A stretch of DNA of 64,000 nt, taken from assembly GCA_026417735.1 (NCBI GenBank), contig JAOACR010000017.1, positions 1 through 64,000 of the forward strand, read 5' to 3'. Shown piece by piece: positions 43,512 to 52,694 of the stretch (the first letter of the stretch is position 1; each line of letters starts with the position of its first letter). This DNA is from Kiritimatiellia bacterium (GTDB taxonomy: Bacteria; Verrucomicrobiota; Kiritimatiellia; PWTM01). The notes beneath the pieces are model-generated. The model saw only the letters and a program-made list of their open reading frames with translations, had not been told where the DNA came from and ran no database searches. A program made the position numbers and the translations under genes.

Positions 43512-45419
43512 TCAGGCCGTGGTCGGTGACGAGCCGGCCACAGCGGTGCAGTCCCGCATTCCGCGCCGACGCGCCCTTCGCTCCACCCTCAACAGCAGCC
43601 TGCGCAGTCGGACCACTGACCATCCGCGCGCGCACGCATAGGCCGCACAAAAGCGGCGCCATTCGTCGAAGCCAAGATCCTGTTCGAACGAACGGCGAAA
43701 CTGCGCAAAGTTGCGCACTATGTCCCGATGCAATGGCGGTCGCGCGGTGGTGCAGTTGTCGAGGTCCAACAGCACAAAGTCCAGCGGTGGCGCGGTGCGC
43801 ACGAGGATGTTGCTGGCCTTCAAATCGTGCGGAATGACCCAGTTCTCATGCAGCGCGGCCAGCCAGCGGCCGGCCGCCACCGCCACATGCCGTCGCATGC
43901 GTGGCTCCGCGAGGATGGAGCGGACCCACACGTCCATCCGTACCGTGTTCGGCACCGCGCACGTCAGCAGCACCGACTCGATCCCGCCGCCTGCGCCGCG
44001 TCTCCAGGTTGCGGCCAGATGCGGCACGGTTTCAAACCCCCGCAGGGCCAGCCGCTGCGCGGTGCGGTAGTTCGCCCACGCGCGGGGCCGCCGAACCCAC
44101 GAGCCGACCCGGTCGCGCCATCGAACCGCCAGAAAGCTCTTCGCGTAGAGCTCCGTGCCCTCCCCGCCGGACCGGCGATGAACCATCACTCGCCGCGTCG
44201 CTTTGACGAGATTCCATTCCTCCTGGCGGCCATCGGCGGGCAACCATCCGCCGGCGCCCGGCACCGCTTCCACCAAAGCGCTGCGATCCGGTCGCTGAAC
44301 CGGCCGTCGGACGAGCCGCCGCCGCAGCGCGACGACCTCGCCCATCGCGCACCGAATCGCGCGCACCATGCCCGGCACCGTAAACCGCTCCCGCACGCGG
44401 GCCGCACCCGCCGCTCCGAGGCGGCTCGCCAACGCGCGATCGCGCAGCAGCTCCCCGATCGCCGCCGCCATCGCGGCGCGATCACCGCAGTCCACCAACC
44501 GCCCCGTCAGGCCGTCCTCAACCGCCTCCGCCGTGCCGCCGCTCTTCGTCGCGACCACCGGCAGACCCGCGGCCATCGCCTCCAGGATCGCGTTGCTGAG
44601 CCCCTCCCGCTCACTGGCGTGAATCAAAAGGTCGGCTCCCCACATCAGCTCGGCCGCGTCGTCGCGCCAGCCGAGCAGTTCCACCCGCTCCTGCACCCCG
44701 AAGGATCGCACCAACGCCTGAATCCGTTCACGGTCGGGACCATCACCGATCACCACAAGCCGCGCCGCCACGTCCGCCCCCACCGCCGCAAACGCCCCCA
44801 GCACATCGTCCACCCGCTTCGCGGCGTCGAGCCGTCCAACAACCACCGCGATCGGGCCCACGTCGCTCCGATTGCCGAGCAGCACTGTGCGCGCACGCCG
44901 CCTGAGCGCTTCGTCCGGCCAATGCGAGATCGGCGTTACGCCGTTGTATGCGACGACCACGCGCGCCGGCCGCAGCCAGCGACGTCGCAACAGCTCCGCT
45001 CGCGTCGCATGGCAGTCGGTCAGAATCCGGTCCACCACCGACCGCACCGTCCAGCGGTCCGCCAACGTGTCCCGCAATTCGCCGCCGGCCGGCAGCTTCA
45101 CCGCGATCGCCGCACTCGGTGCCGTCAGCCGGGCCCAGCGCGCTTGCCGAAATCCCTTCACGATGACCACATCGGGCCGGCGCCGTCGCATGATGCGCGC
45201 CAACGAGAGCCACGCCCATGGCGCCGCATCGCCGCCGAAGCAGAGCGGCTCGAACTCGATGCCCGCGCGCGCGCAGCGAGCCGGCCACGGGCTGCGAATC
45301 CTGCCGGCGATCGCACACTCCTCCCCCTGCGCGGCCAGTTCGCTGGCCAGCCGCAGCATCCAACCCTCCATGCCGCCCCAACCCGCCGACTTGATCGGAT
45401 TGATCAGTAACCAACGCAT
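43512..45419 (-). CDS. glycosyltransferase (GT4-like) fused to an LPS-core-kinase-like domain
   Basis: 635 aa. Residues 1-350 are a GT-B glycosyltransferase: LLINPIKSAGWGGMEGWML, VVVGRLDAAKRVDDVL, GWRDDAAELMWGADLLIHAS, EGLSNAILEAMAAGLPVV. Residues about 385-620 resemble KdkA/RfaP (lipopolysaccharide kinase) proteins, with the catalytic H-D-L-K-x2-N in VIPHDLKASNILV and the metal-binding D-L-D in LLDLDN. One protein may both add a sugar and phosphorylate the core. Start codon shares a base with the stop of the upstream GT9 gene. Third gene of the lpxK operon. Confidence 0.85.
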   Translation of the reverse strand: MRWLLINPIKSAGWGGMEGWMLRLASELAAQGEECAIAGRIRSPWPARCARAGIEFEPLCFGGDAAPWAWLSLARIMRRRRPDVVIVKGFRQARWARLTAPSAAIAVKLPAGGELRDTLADRWTVRSVVDRILTDCHATRAELLRRRWLRPARVVVAYNGVTPISHWPDEALRRRARTVLLGNRSDVGPIAVVVGRLDAAKRVDDVLGAFAAVGADVAARLVVIGDGPDRERIQALVRSFGVQERVELLGWRDDAAELMWGADLLIHASEREGLSNAILEAMAAGLPVVATKSGGTAEAVEDGLTGRLVDCGDRAAMAAAIGELLRDRALASRLGAAGAARVRERFTVPGMVRAIRCAMGEVVALRRRLVRRPVQRPDRSALVEAVPGAGGWLPADGRQEEWNLVKATRRVMVHRRSGGEGTELYAKSFLAVRWRDRVGSWVRRPRAWANYRTAQRLALRGFETVPHLAATWRRGAGGGIESVLLTCAVPNTVRMDVWVRSILAEPRMRRHVAVAAGRWLAALHENWVIPHDLKASNILVRTAPPLDFVLLDLDNCTTARPPLHRDIVRNFAQFRRSFEQDLGFDEWRRFCAAYACARGWSVVRLRRLLLRVERRARRRGMRDCTAVAGSSPTTA

Positions 45420-46489
45420 CAGTTCGCCGTGCTCAGCGCACCACGCAGCCCAGAGATCGCGAGGCGTTGCCGGCATGCGCACACGACCTCGTCGACACTC
45501 ACCGCGCGGAGCCGCCGGATCGCGTCGCGATCACACCGCCGGAGATCCCGCCTGCCGGCTCCCGGCGCCCGCACCACCGTCCAAACCGGCGACAGCGGTC
45601 CGGTAACCTCGGGATCCGTGCGACCGAAAATCGCGACACCGGCCACACCGGCCGCCGCCGCCAGGTGCATGCCGCCACTGTCGTTCGCGAGCGCCAGATC
45701 GCATCGTGACAGAATTGCCGCCCACAGTTCCACCGAGGTCTCGCCGGCGAGGTTGTGACCGTGCGAGCCGGCCGCCGCCGCGACAAGCGCCGCCGCCGCC
45801 CGGTCCTCCCCACTGCCCAGCACGATGATGTCCGCACCGTCCTCCCCCGCCAACCGTCGGGCCGTCTCCGCAAAACGCTCTGCGGGCCACCGCTTCGCCG
45901 GCCCCCTGGCCGCCCCGGGCATGACCGCGATGCGCGGGCCGCGGGCGCGCCCCAATCGCGCTTCCGCCTCGTCCACCAGTGGCGCGGGGATCTTCAGACG
46001 CGGTGGCTCCAAGGACACCTCCGCGCCCGGCCCCAAGAGCAGATCCACATATTCGAACTGCTGATGCCGCCGGCCCGGACGAAGCGCCGGTCGGACCACA
46101 TCGATCCCAAACCACCGGCGCATTGGGCCCGGCAGGCCGACCACTTTAGGCGCGCCCGACACCGCCGCCATCCATGACGACCGCACCGAGTGGGGACACA
46201 CCGCGACCAGCTCCGCCCTCCATGCCCGCAGCGCCACCGCCGCACGCCAGGACCCCAGAGCGCCCGGCGCGATCACCTCCACCTCGTCGCCGAGACCCAG
46301 CAGCCGCCAGACCGCCGCCGGCGCCGCCCGCGCAAGGATGAGCAGTCGCGCCGAAGGATACCGTCGCCGCCAGACCGCCACCGCCGGCGCACTCATCAGC
46401 GTGTCGCCGATCCAGTTAACTCCCAGGATCGCCGCCCGCCGCGGCCAGTCCCCTCCCTCAGCGGAAGCAGATGCGTTCAATCCACTCAC
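45419..46489 (-). CDS. GT9 heptosyltransferase-like protein
   Basis: 356 aa. GT-B fold of ADP-heptose:LPS heptosyltransferases: N-terminal AAILGVNWIGDTLMSAPA, AVMPGAARGPAKRWP and the C-terminal donor site ALANDSGGMHLAAAAGV, followed by FGRTDPEVTGP. Probably WaaF/WaaC-type but the acceptor is not resolved. GTG start overlaps lpxK by 32 bases. Belongs to the LPS core operon. Confidence 0.88.
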   Translation of the reverse strand: MSGLNASASAEGGDWPRRAAILGVNWIGDTLMSAPAVAVWRRRYPSARLLILARAAPAAVWRLLGLGDEVEVIAPGALGSWRAAVALRAWRAELVAVCPHSVRSSWMAAVSGAPKVVGLPGPMRRWFGIDVVRPALRPGRRHQQFEYVDLLLGPGAEVSLEPPRLKIPAPLVDEAEARLGRARGPRIAVMPGAARGPAKRWPAERFAETARRLAGEDGADIIVLGSGEDRAAAALVAAAAGSHGHNLAGETSVELWAAILSRCDLALANDSGGMHLAAAAGVAGVAIFGRTDPEVTGPLSPVWTVVRAPGAGRRDLRRCDRDAIRRLRAVSVDEVVCACRQRLAISGLRGALSTAN

Positions 46490-47621
46490 GAAACGCCTCG
46501 GATCCGGAAAGCATCTCGATCTCCACCCGGAGGTAGTAAATCGGCAGATCGCGCCGCTCGATGTGCGGGAAACGCACTGCGTCCTTCTCCGTTGTGATCA
46601 GCGCTTTCGCACCCCGCGCAAGAGACTTGTTGATCGCCCAGATGATCTCCTGCTGCGTGTAGCGGTGGTGATCCGCGTAGCGCTTGTGGTACAGCACCCG
46701 GGCGCCGAGCTTCACCAGTGTGTCCTCAAATCCTTTCGGCGCCGCAATCCCGGAGACCGCCCCGACGTCCAGCCCGCGCAGAAACTCCAACGGTTTCACC
46801 TCCCGCGTGTAGACCTCGCGCAAATAACGGGGACAATGACGACACTCGGAAATCTCCGCGTCGGGATTGTACCGTCGCAACTGCGGCAGCAGCTCGCCCG
46901 CGCCCCCACCGTCGCACTTCGTCACGAAAATGAAACCGGCCCGCCGGATGTTGCGCACCGGCTCCCGCAAGATGCCGGCCGGCAATAGTCGCCGGTTGCC
47001 GAACGGATTGGTGCGGTCCACCAGCACGATGTCGAGCCGGTGCTTCAGCCGCAGATGCTGAAAACCATCGTCGAGGATCAGCGTGTCACAGCCAAAATCA
47101 CGGATCGCCATCCGCCCGCTCTTCACGCGGTCCCTCCCGACCAGCACAACGACGTCCGGCAGGTTCGAAGCGAGCATAAACGGCTCGTCCCCTCCCTGCG
47201 TCGAATCAAGCAGGAGCCGGCGCCCGTCCGACACCACCAGCGGTTCGTGCCGCGGTCGGCGGCCGCGAAGCACTTCCCTCAATCGTCGCGTGAGCGGCGG
47301 TGGCTTCTTCTTGTATCCGCGGCTCAGAATCGCGACCTTGCGGCCCCGCCGCTGCAACTCCCGCGCCAGCGTCTCCACGATCGGCGTTTTCCCAGTGCCC
47401 CCCACCGTCAGATTGCCGACGCTGATCACCTGGCAGCCAAGCTCGTGCGGGCGCAACACACCACGCCGATACAACCATAACCGCAGCTGAACCCCCGCCC
47501 CGAACAGAACCGAGAGCACCCGCAGCACCGCCCGCAACACCGCGGGGCCGGTCCCCGTGCGCCGCCCCTCGATGACGGCCAGGACGTAACTTTCAAGTTT
47601 CTCGCGGCGATTCTGCGCCAT
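46458..47621 (-). CDS. lpxK: tetraacyldisaccharide 4'-kinase
   Basis: Phosphorylates the lipid A precursor at position 4'. 387 aa, slightly longer than usual. N-terminal helical segment, then ISVGNLTVGGTGKTP (Walker A), ILSRGYK, GDEPFMLA, LILDDGFQHLRL and LLPAGILREP, all LpxK hallmarks. Start ATG 47621 or GTG 47630; neither has a good ribosome binding site. First gene of a three-gene LPS operon. Shows that the cell makes lipid A. Confidence 0.95.
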   Translation of the reverse strand: MAQNRREKLESYVLAVIEGRRTGTGPAVLRAVLRVLSVLFGAGVQLRLWLYRRGVLRPHELGCQVISVGNLTVGGTGKTPIVETLARELQRRGRKVAILSRGYKKKPPPLTRRLREVLRGRRPRHEPLVVSDGRRLLLDSTQGGDEPFMLASNLPDVVVLVGRDRVKSGRMAIRDFGCDTLILDDGFQHLRLKHRLDIVLVDRTNPFGNRRLLPAGILREPVRNIRRAGFIFVTKCDGGGAGELLPQLRRYNPDAEISECRHCPRYLREVYTREVKPLEFLRGLDVGAVSGIAAPKGFEDTLVKLGARVLYHKRYADHHRYTQQEIIWAINKSLARGAKALITTEKDAVRFPHIERRDLPIYYLRVEIEMLSGSEAFREWIERICFR

Positions 47622-47817
47622 GAACGTCACGCCCGCGCAGTGGGAGTCGCCGCGGACGTGTCCTCATCATCGCGTCCACACCAGCCCCTCGCAAGCGACT
47701 CTCCGCCGGCCACACCGAACCGGCCCGCATCGCGCGGCGCCTCCCGCCGGCTTAACGACATCAGCCTGCTGGACTTGAAACCGGTTTGCGCTAGTCTGAA
47801 GCGACACGATTTGGGCG

Positions 47818-48474
47818 ATGACCCGGGTTTTTCGTCACATTCGCGCGCGCATCGTCTCCGGCATCCTTTTGCTGGTGCCGCTGGCCGTGACGTTCCTCGT
47901 GCTGCGGTTCCTCTTCCGGTTTCTGCTGGGGTACCTACGGCCGATCGTCGCCCTGATGCCGCACGGATGGCTGCCCGAATACGCGGTCGGCGCCCTCGCG
48001 GTGTTCGCGCTGCTGTTGTTCCTCTACCTGGTGGGTCTGCTGACCGGTTGGGTCGTGGGCCGACGGCTGCTGGCGTTCGGCGAGTCACTCCTCGGCCGTA
48101 TCCCCGTGGTGAAGTCGGTTTACTCGTGGACAAAGAACCTCGTCGAGATGCTTTCCTCCCGCGACCGGCATGCGTTCAATTCGGTGGTGCTGGTGAACTT
48201 CCCGCGGCCCGGCTGCCAGGCGTTGGGCTTCGTGAGCGGCATCGGCAGGCGAGCGGATGGCCGGCGCCAGTACCGGGTGTTTCTGCCGACCACGCCCAAC
48301 CCCACCTCCGGCTACCTGCTGTTGGTCGACGAAGACCAGCTTTCGGAGACCACCCTGAGTGTCGAGGAGGGTATCCGGATGGTCATCTCCGGCGGCGTGC
48401 TGGCGCCGGAATCGCTGCCCGTTGGCCCGCCGCCGTCCTCGCACGAAACCGGTTCAAACCTGCCTGCACCATGA
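47818..48474 (+). CDS. DUF502 family membrane protein
   Basis: 218 aa. Two hydrophobic helices (about 13-38 and 55-80, GILLLVPLAVTFLVLRFL and ALAVFALLLFLYLVGLLTG), then the DUF502 core (RIPVVKSVYSWTKNLVEML, GFVSGIG, VFLPTTPNPTSGYLLLV). Function unknown in the family. ATGA overlap with the GH57 gene, so the two are co-expressed. Confidence 0.88.
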   Translation: MTRVFRHIRARIVSGILLLVPLAVTFLVLRFLFRFLLGYLRPIVALMPHGWLPEYAVGALAVFALLLFLYLVGLLTGWVVGRRLLAFGESLLGRIPVVKSVYSWTKNLVEMLSSRDRHAFNSVVLVNFPRPGCQALGFVSGIGRRADGRRQYRVFLPTTPNPTSGYLLLVDEDQLSETTLSVEEGIRMVISGGVLAPESLPVGPPPSSHETGSNLPAP

Positions 48475-49931
48475 GCATCCCGCACGACATCATCGATGGC
48501 TGGCCCAACGTTTGTGGCGATGAGGATCGCCTCTGCCGCTGGCCGGTGGCCGGCGAACTCTACGCGCCGGAAAGCCCGATCGCGTTCGACCGCGTCGAGG
48601 CGGCCTGTGCGATTGCGCTGCACATGCACCAGCCCCAGATTCCGGCCGGGGGCGACCATCTCGAAACCGCCGCGATCATCAGCAACCTGCAGTACATGAT
48701 GGAGCACCAGCACATCGGCGATAACCACAACGCGCCGGTGTTTCGGTGGTGCTATCAGCGTATGGGCGAGTTTGTCCCGTCGCTGCTGGACGAGGGCCGG
48801 GAGCCCCGCGTGATGCTGGACTACTCCGGCACGCTGCTGTGGGGCCTTCGGCAGATGGGCGCGGAGGACGTGTTCGATGCGCTGCGGCGCATCACCACCG
48901 ATCCCCGCCGGCGCCGCGCGGTGGAGTGGTTGGGCACCGCGTGGGGGCATGCAGTCGCGCCGTCCACGCCGGTTCAGGATTTCCGGCTTCACGTCGCCGC
49001 CTGGCGGCACCACTTCGCCGCAATTTTTGGCCCGGAGGCCCTCGCACGCGTCCGCGGTTTCTCCCCACCGGAAATGGCGTTACCGAACCACCCCGATGTC
49101 GCCTATGAGTTCGTCCGCACATTGCTCGATCACGGGTACGAGTGGGTGCTCGTGCAGGAGCACACCGTCGAACACCCCGACAGCGGCGCCCACCCCGCGG
49201 AGCCGCACCAGCCGCACCGACTGGTCTGCCACAACAGCGTCGGCCAGACGGCGTCGATCCTCGCGATCATAAAGACGAAGGGCAGCGATACAAAGCTCGT
49301 CGGCCAGATGCAACCATGGTACGAGGCGCGAGCACTGCGGCGCCGCTTTTTCGGTGGCCGCTCGCGCCCGCCGCTGGTCACGCAGATTTCGGACGGCGAA
49401 AACGGCGGGGTGATGATGAACGAATTCCCGCCGAAGTACCACGAGGTCGTGCGCGAGGCGTCCGGCAGCCCTTGGCCATTGATGAACGTGACCGAATACC
49501 TCGAGTTCCTCCGGCGCGACGGATGGTCGCCCGACCAGGCACCCGTGATCCAGCCGGTCTTTCAAAAGCGCATCTGGGACCGGGTGGCGCCAGGCTCGGG
49601 TCCGGAACGGGTCGCCGCAGCCATCGAGGATGCACGCCGAGAAGACCACCGTTTCCACATGGAGGGCGGAAGTTGGACCGCGAACATCTCATGGGTGCGC
49701 GGTTACGAGAACGTTCTCGGCCCAATTGAACGGGTGAGCGCCCTGTTCCATCAGCGCGTCGCCTCCGCTGGGGTGCCGTCCGCAGACCCTCGCTACCGGC
49801 GCGCGCTGGTGCTGTTGATGCTGTGCGAGACGTCCTGCTTCCGCTACTGGGGGCAGGGCGTCTGGACCGACTACGCCCGCGAGCTCTGCCGCCGCGCCGA
49901 AGAGGCCATTCTGCGCGACTTTCCTACCTGA
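48471..49931 (+). CDS. glycoside hydrolase family 57 protein
   Basis: 486 aa cytoplasmic protein. Conserved region 1 is ALHMHQPQIP (HQP). Region 3 contains Glu201 in GFSPPEMALP, the likely nucleophile, and region 4 Asp308 in QISDGENGG, the likely acid/base; both are assigned by motif position. GH57 members act on alpha-glucans (amylase, branching enzyme, 4-alpha-glucanotransferase). No glycogen genes adjoin, so the specific activity is open. Confidence 0.85.
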   Translation: MSIPHDIIDGWPNVCGDEDRLCRWPVAGELYAPESPIAFDRVEAACAIALHMHQPQIPAGGDHLETAAIISNLQYMMEHQHIGDNHNAPVFRWCYQRMGEFVPSLLDEGREPRVMLDYSGTLLWGLRQMGAEDVFDALRRITTDPRRRRAVEWLGTAWGHAVAPSTPVQDFRLHVAAWRHHFAAIFGPEALARVRGFSPPEMALPNHPDVAYEFVRTLLDHGYEWVLVQEHTVEHPDSGAHPAEPHQPHRLVCHNSVGQTASILAIIKTKGSDTKLVGQMQPWYEARALRRRFFGGRSRPPLVTQISDGENGGVMMNEFPPKYHEVVREASGSPWPLMNVTEYLEFLRRDGWSPDQAPVIQPVFQKRIWDRVAPGSGPERVAAAIEDARREDHRFHMEGGSWTANISWVRGYENVLGPIERVSALFHQRVASAGVPSADPRYRRALVLLMLCETSCFRYWGQGVWTDYARELCRRAEEAILRDFPT

Positions 49932-49973
49932 GGGCGCCGCAGCAACCGTTGCGCCCTCCGCGGAACCCCGCGG
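49931..49973. terminator. double hairpin between convergent GH57 and 50041 genes
   Basis: AGGGCGC (49931-49937) pairs with GCGCCCT (49951-49957). It is followed at once by CCGCGG-AACC-CCGCGG (49958-49973). No T-run, so this is only a possible transcription barrier. Confidence 0.35.
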
Positions 49974-50040
49974 TGCGCCACAAGCTCCCGTCCCGTTCAG
50001 GTGATCTTCCGCAGGCGAGGGCGAGAGCGTTCGTTGGCAC

Positions 50041-51960
50041 TCACCGGAGGCGGGGCGCGTTCGTTGGGGTGGCCGTGCCAGCCATGCGGTCGGTCCCCTG
50101 CCGCATGTCCTCCTCAAGCGCTCTGGCCAATTCCGACTGTGGATCGCGGCGGCGGAAGCGCTCGAGCGCAACCCTCGCCCCCTCTCGGTCGCCAATCTTC
50201 CAGCGTGCGCGGGCCAGGTGCAGATCCAGCACGCCGGCATTCGGCCGCGCCTGCGCCGCCAGCTCGAGCGCTGCCGCAGCCGCCCGCCAACGCCCTGTCG
50301 CCTCATAAAAGGCGGCCGCGCCCAGCAGGCGAACCGGCGTTGGTGGCCGGCGGCCCCGCAAACGCGCCGTTTGCACCTCCATCGCTTCGCGCCTCAGCAG
50401 GTCCAACCCCTGCTGCTGCAACCGCTCGTCCCCGCCCCAACGCCGCGCCGTCTCGGAGCCCTGCATCGCGAGCAGCGCGGATACGCCGTCGAAATAAATC
50501 AACTGCCAGCGGCCGTCCGCCAGCCACTGTCCCGCCATCGCCACCGCGCTGGGCTGCAGGCAGCTGAGAAGCGCGACATCGAGACGCCAGGTGTTCAGAA
50601 TTTCCCGCTCCACCTGCTCGCGCGAACGTAGCCAGACCTTTGGATCATACTGTGCGGCGGCCCGGCACCCCACGCGCAGGTCCGCAAACACCGTCTGGTC
50701 CGGCCACGCCCAGCCCAACCACGCGCCGTCCACAGGCGAGCAATAGAAACGCATCGGCAGCAGCCGTTCCGCGACCGCTGACGCCGCCGCAACCGGCATC
50801 GTGCGCGATTCGAGCCCCAACCCCCATCGCGACAGCGGATCCACCCGCACCGCCTGGAGCACGGCCATACCGGCGGCGGTCCCCGCAATCGGCACGGCGA
50901 CCGCCAGCGCCGACAGCCGCGCGCGCTCGCTCCCGCCGTGCTGTAGCCGACGAAACGACGCCATCAAATCCTCCACCACCCACGCCAGCAGCGGTCCCGC
51001 CGCAATCACCAGCAACGGCATCCACCGCCAGGACAGCATCCCCAGCAGCAGCCCGACCGCGCCCAACAAGCTTTCCCGAGCCGGTGGCGGACGACGGCTG
51101 ATCGCCAGACCGACCGCACAGATCCCCGCCGACACGTAGAACGCGATCATCCGTGGCGGTCCGGCCACCCCCAACCAAACCGCCGGCAGACAGGGCTCCT
51201 CCGCCAACGGCCCGAAAAGCTGCGCGCGATGACGGCTCACCCACGCGATTCCCGCCGCGCCATAGGGCTGAATCAGAAACACCAGCGCCATCGCCAACGG
51301 CAACGCGAACCGCAGCACGCGATCGCGCGGCGAAGCCCCACGCCGCTCGCCTCGGCGATATGCCCATTCATCGCCCGCCGCACCCGCCAGCGCCACCAAC
51401 GGTGCGGCGACGGCGGAGGGGTCGAGGTTGATCCATACCAATTGTGCGAGCAACGACACCGCAGCCCGCAACCGTAGCGATTCTTGCCGGGCGGCGAGCA
51501 CCACCGCCGCCGCCGGCGCAATGCCGGCAATCCACGGCTGCACGTGCCACCGCCCCGCGCCCAACCACACCAGGAGCGCCAGGCTCACCAGCGCCCCCGG
51601 CGCTCCCCGTCGCCATTCGGGCCACAACGCCACGCCCATTGCCGCCACGACCGCCGCGAGCACGCCACCCGAGACCGCCGCCGCGCCTCCCCCCTGCCAC
51701 AGCAGCCAGAGCAGCGCGTGATAGAGCCACTGCACATCTAGCCACCGCTCTCCGCCGCTGGTGAACGTGAACGCATCGGTGCGCGGAATGCCGCCCTGGA
51801 CAATCGCGCGCCCCACCGCCAGATCAGTCCAGACCGCCGGGTGCGTCGTCGTGCGGCACACCACCAACAGCAACAGCGCCAGCGCAAGACCACGAACCAG
51901 CCACGCCTGCCAGCGCACCGGTTCAACTCCCTCCGCGGCGGTCGTCTGCACGAGCGTCAT
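50041..51960 (-). CDS. polytopic membrane protein with C-terminal TPR-like region
   Basis: 639 aa. About ten hydrophobic helices up to residue 390. Near the N-terminus, after helix 1, is WTDLAVGRAIVQGGIPRTDA followed by FTFTSGGERWLDVQWL. That motif recurs in GT-C-like membrane proteins of unclear function (my recollection, unchecked). A soluble C-terminal part includes TPR-like helices (about 555-620, ALELAAQARPNAGVLDLHLA). A glycosyltransferase or lipid-linked sugar role is possible. ATGA overlap with the beta-barrel gene. Confidence 0.65.
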   Translation of the reverse strand: MTLVQTTAAEGVEPVRWQAWLVRGLALALLLLVVCRTTTHPAVWTDLAVGRAIVQGGIPRTDAFTFTSGGERWLDVQWLYHALLWLLWQGGGAAAVSGGVLAAVVAAMGVALWPEWRRGAPGALVSLALLVWLGAGRWHVQPWIAGIAPAAAVVLAARQESLRLRAAVSLLAQLVWINLDPSAVAAPLVALAGAAGDEWAYRRGERRGASPRDRVLRFALPLAMALVFLIQPYGAAGIAWVSRHRAQLFGPLAEEPCLPAVWLGVAGPPRMIAFYVSAGICAVGLAISRRPPPARESLLGAVGLLLGMLSWRWMPLLVIAAGPLLAWVVEDLMASFRRLQHGGSERARLSALAVAVPIAGTAAGMAVLQAVRVDPLSRWGLGLESRTMPVAAASAVAERLLPMRFYCSPVDGAWLGWAWPDQTVFADLRVGCRAAAQYDPKVWLRSREQVEREILNTWRLDVALLSCLQPSAVAMAGQWLADGRWQLIYFDGVSALLAMQGSETARRWGGDERLQQQGLDLLRREAMEVQTARLRGRRPPTPVRLLGAAAFYEATGRWRAAAAALELAAQARPNAGVLDLHLARARWKIGDREGARVALERFRRRDPQSELARALEEDMRQGTDRMAGTATPTNAPRLR

Positions 51961-52646
51961 CCGAAGCGATACACCACCCCCAGCATTAGCACCGGCCACC
52001 ACTGCGGCAATTCTTCCGCGATCTGCCGTTCCTCCTCGCGCAACGCCTCGCGAAACACCCACAGGCCCGACGCGGTGCCATCTCCGCTCAACCGCACGTC
52101 CGGCTCCGAGAAGAACCACCACGCGCCCACGTCGAGCGTCACCGTCCAGCGGCCACCGGCAAAGGGATTGCCGAAACCGACGCCGGCATAGCCCGCCGAC
52201 GCGGGAACCTCGGCCTCGGCGCGGAGCGTGCCGATTTCCGCGGGACTGAACCGGATTCCACCAAGCCGAACTGAACGGCTCGGCCGCGCGCGACCCACCC
52301 ACTCATTGGCGTGGTAAAAATAGCCGAGCGTGATCCGAAATGCGGCTTGCGGCGCGTGCAGATCCGCAAGGATCCCCACGTTCGCAAAATCGAGCTCCGC
52401 CCCGTACTCAACGTCCCCGATGCGGTCCTCTAGCTCGAGACGTCCGCCGTGCCCAACCAACCGCAGCGTACTCCAGTCCGCCGCCGCCCACGCCACCTCG
52501 CCGCCCAACCCGATCGTCCCGGCGCGCACGCCGGCGGCCCAGCCGCGGGGCTCCGCCGCCGGCAGACGCAGTGCATGCGCGATCGCCGCGATCCAGACCG
52601 CGGCGGCACCCCGGCACCACCATCCCCGCGGCGCTCCCTTCCGCAC
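51957..52646 (-). CDS. probable outer-membrane beta-barrel protein
   Basis: 229 aa. Hydrophobic signal-like N-terminus (GAAAVWIAAIAHALRLPAAE), then alternating polar/hydrophobic strands (GHGGRLELEDRIGDVEYGAEL, ITLGYFYHANEW, WTVTLDVGAWWFF). It ends in LMLGVVYRFG, close to the aromatic C-terminal signature of porin-type barrels. GTG start 52646. Cotranscribed with the 50041 gene and perhaps with the sensor kinase upstream. Function unknown. Confidence 0.65.
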   Translation of the reverse strand: MRKGAPRGWWCRGAAAVWIAAIAHALRLPAAEPRGWAAGVRAGTIGLGGEVAWAAADWSTLRLVGHGGRLELEDRIGDVEYGAELDFANVGILADLHAPQAAFRITLGYFYHANEWVGRARPSRSVRLGGIRFSPAEIGTLRAEAEVPASAGYAGVGFGNPFAGGRWTVTLDVGAWWFFSEPDVRLSGDGTASGLWVFREALREEERQIAEELPQWWPVLMLGVVYRFG

Positions 52647-52694
52647 GTGCTCGACCCCCCGCGACCTCCTCGATGCGGACCGCTGCGCGTCCTC

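Noticed and set aside
43728-45410. Long + strand open frame opposite the glycosyltransferase-kinase fusion
   Set aside because: Same reason: shadow of a high-GC gene; motifs are all on the minus strand.
49706-49719. Perfect 14-bp palindrome CGAGAACGTTCTCG, resembling an SOS-like site
   Set aside because: It lies within the GH57 coding region, has no four-base spacer between GAAC and GTTC, and no promoter sits beside it; chance is likely.
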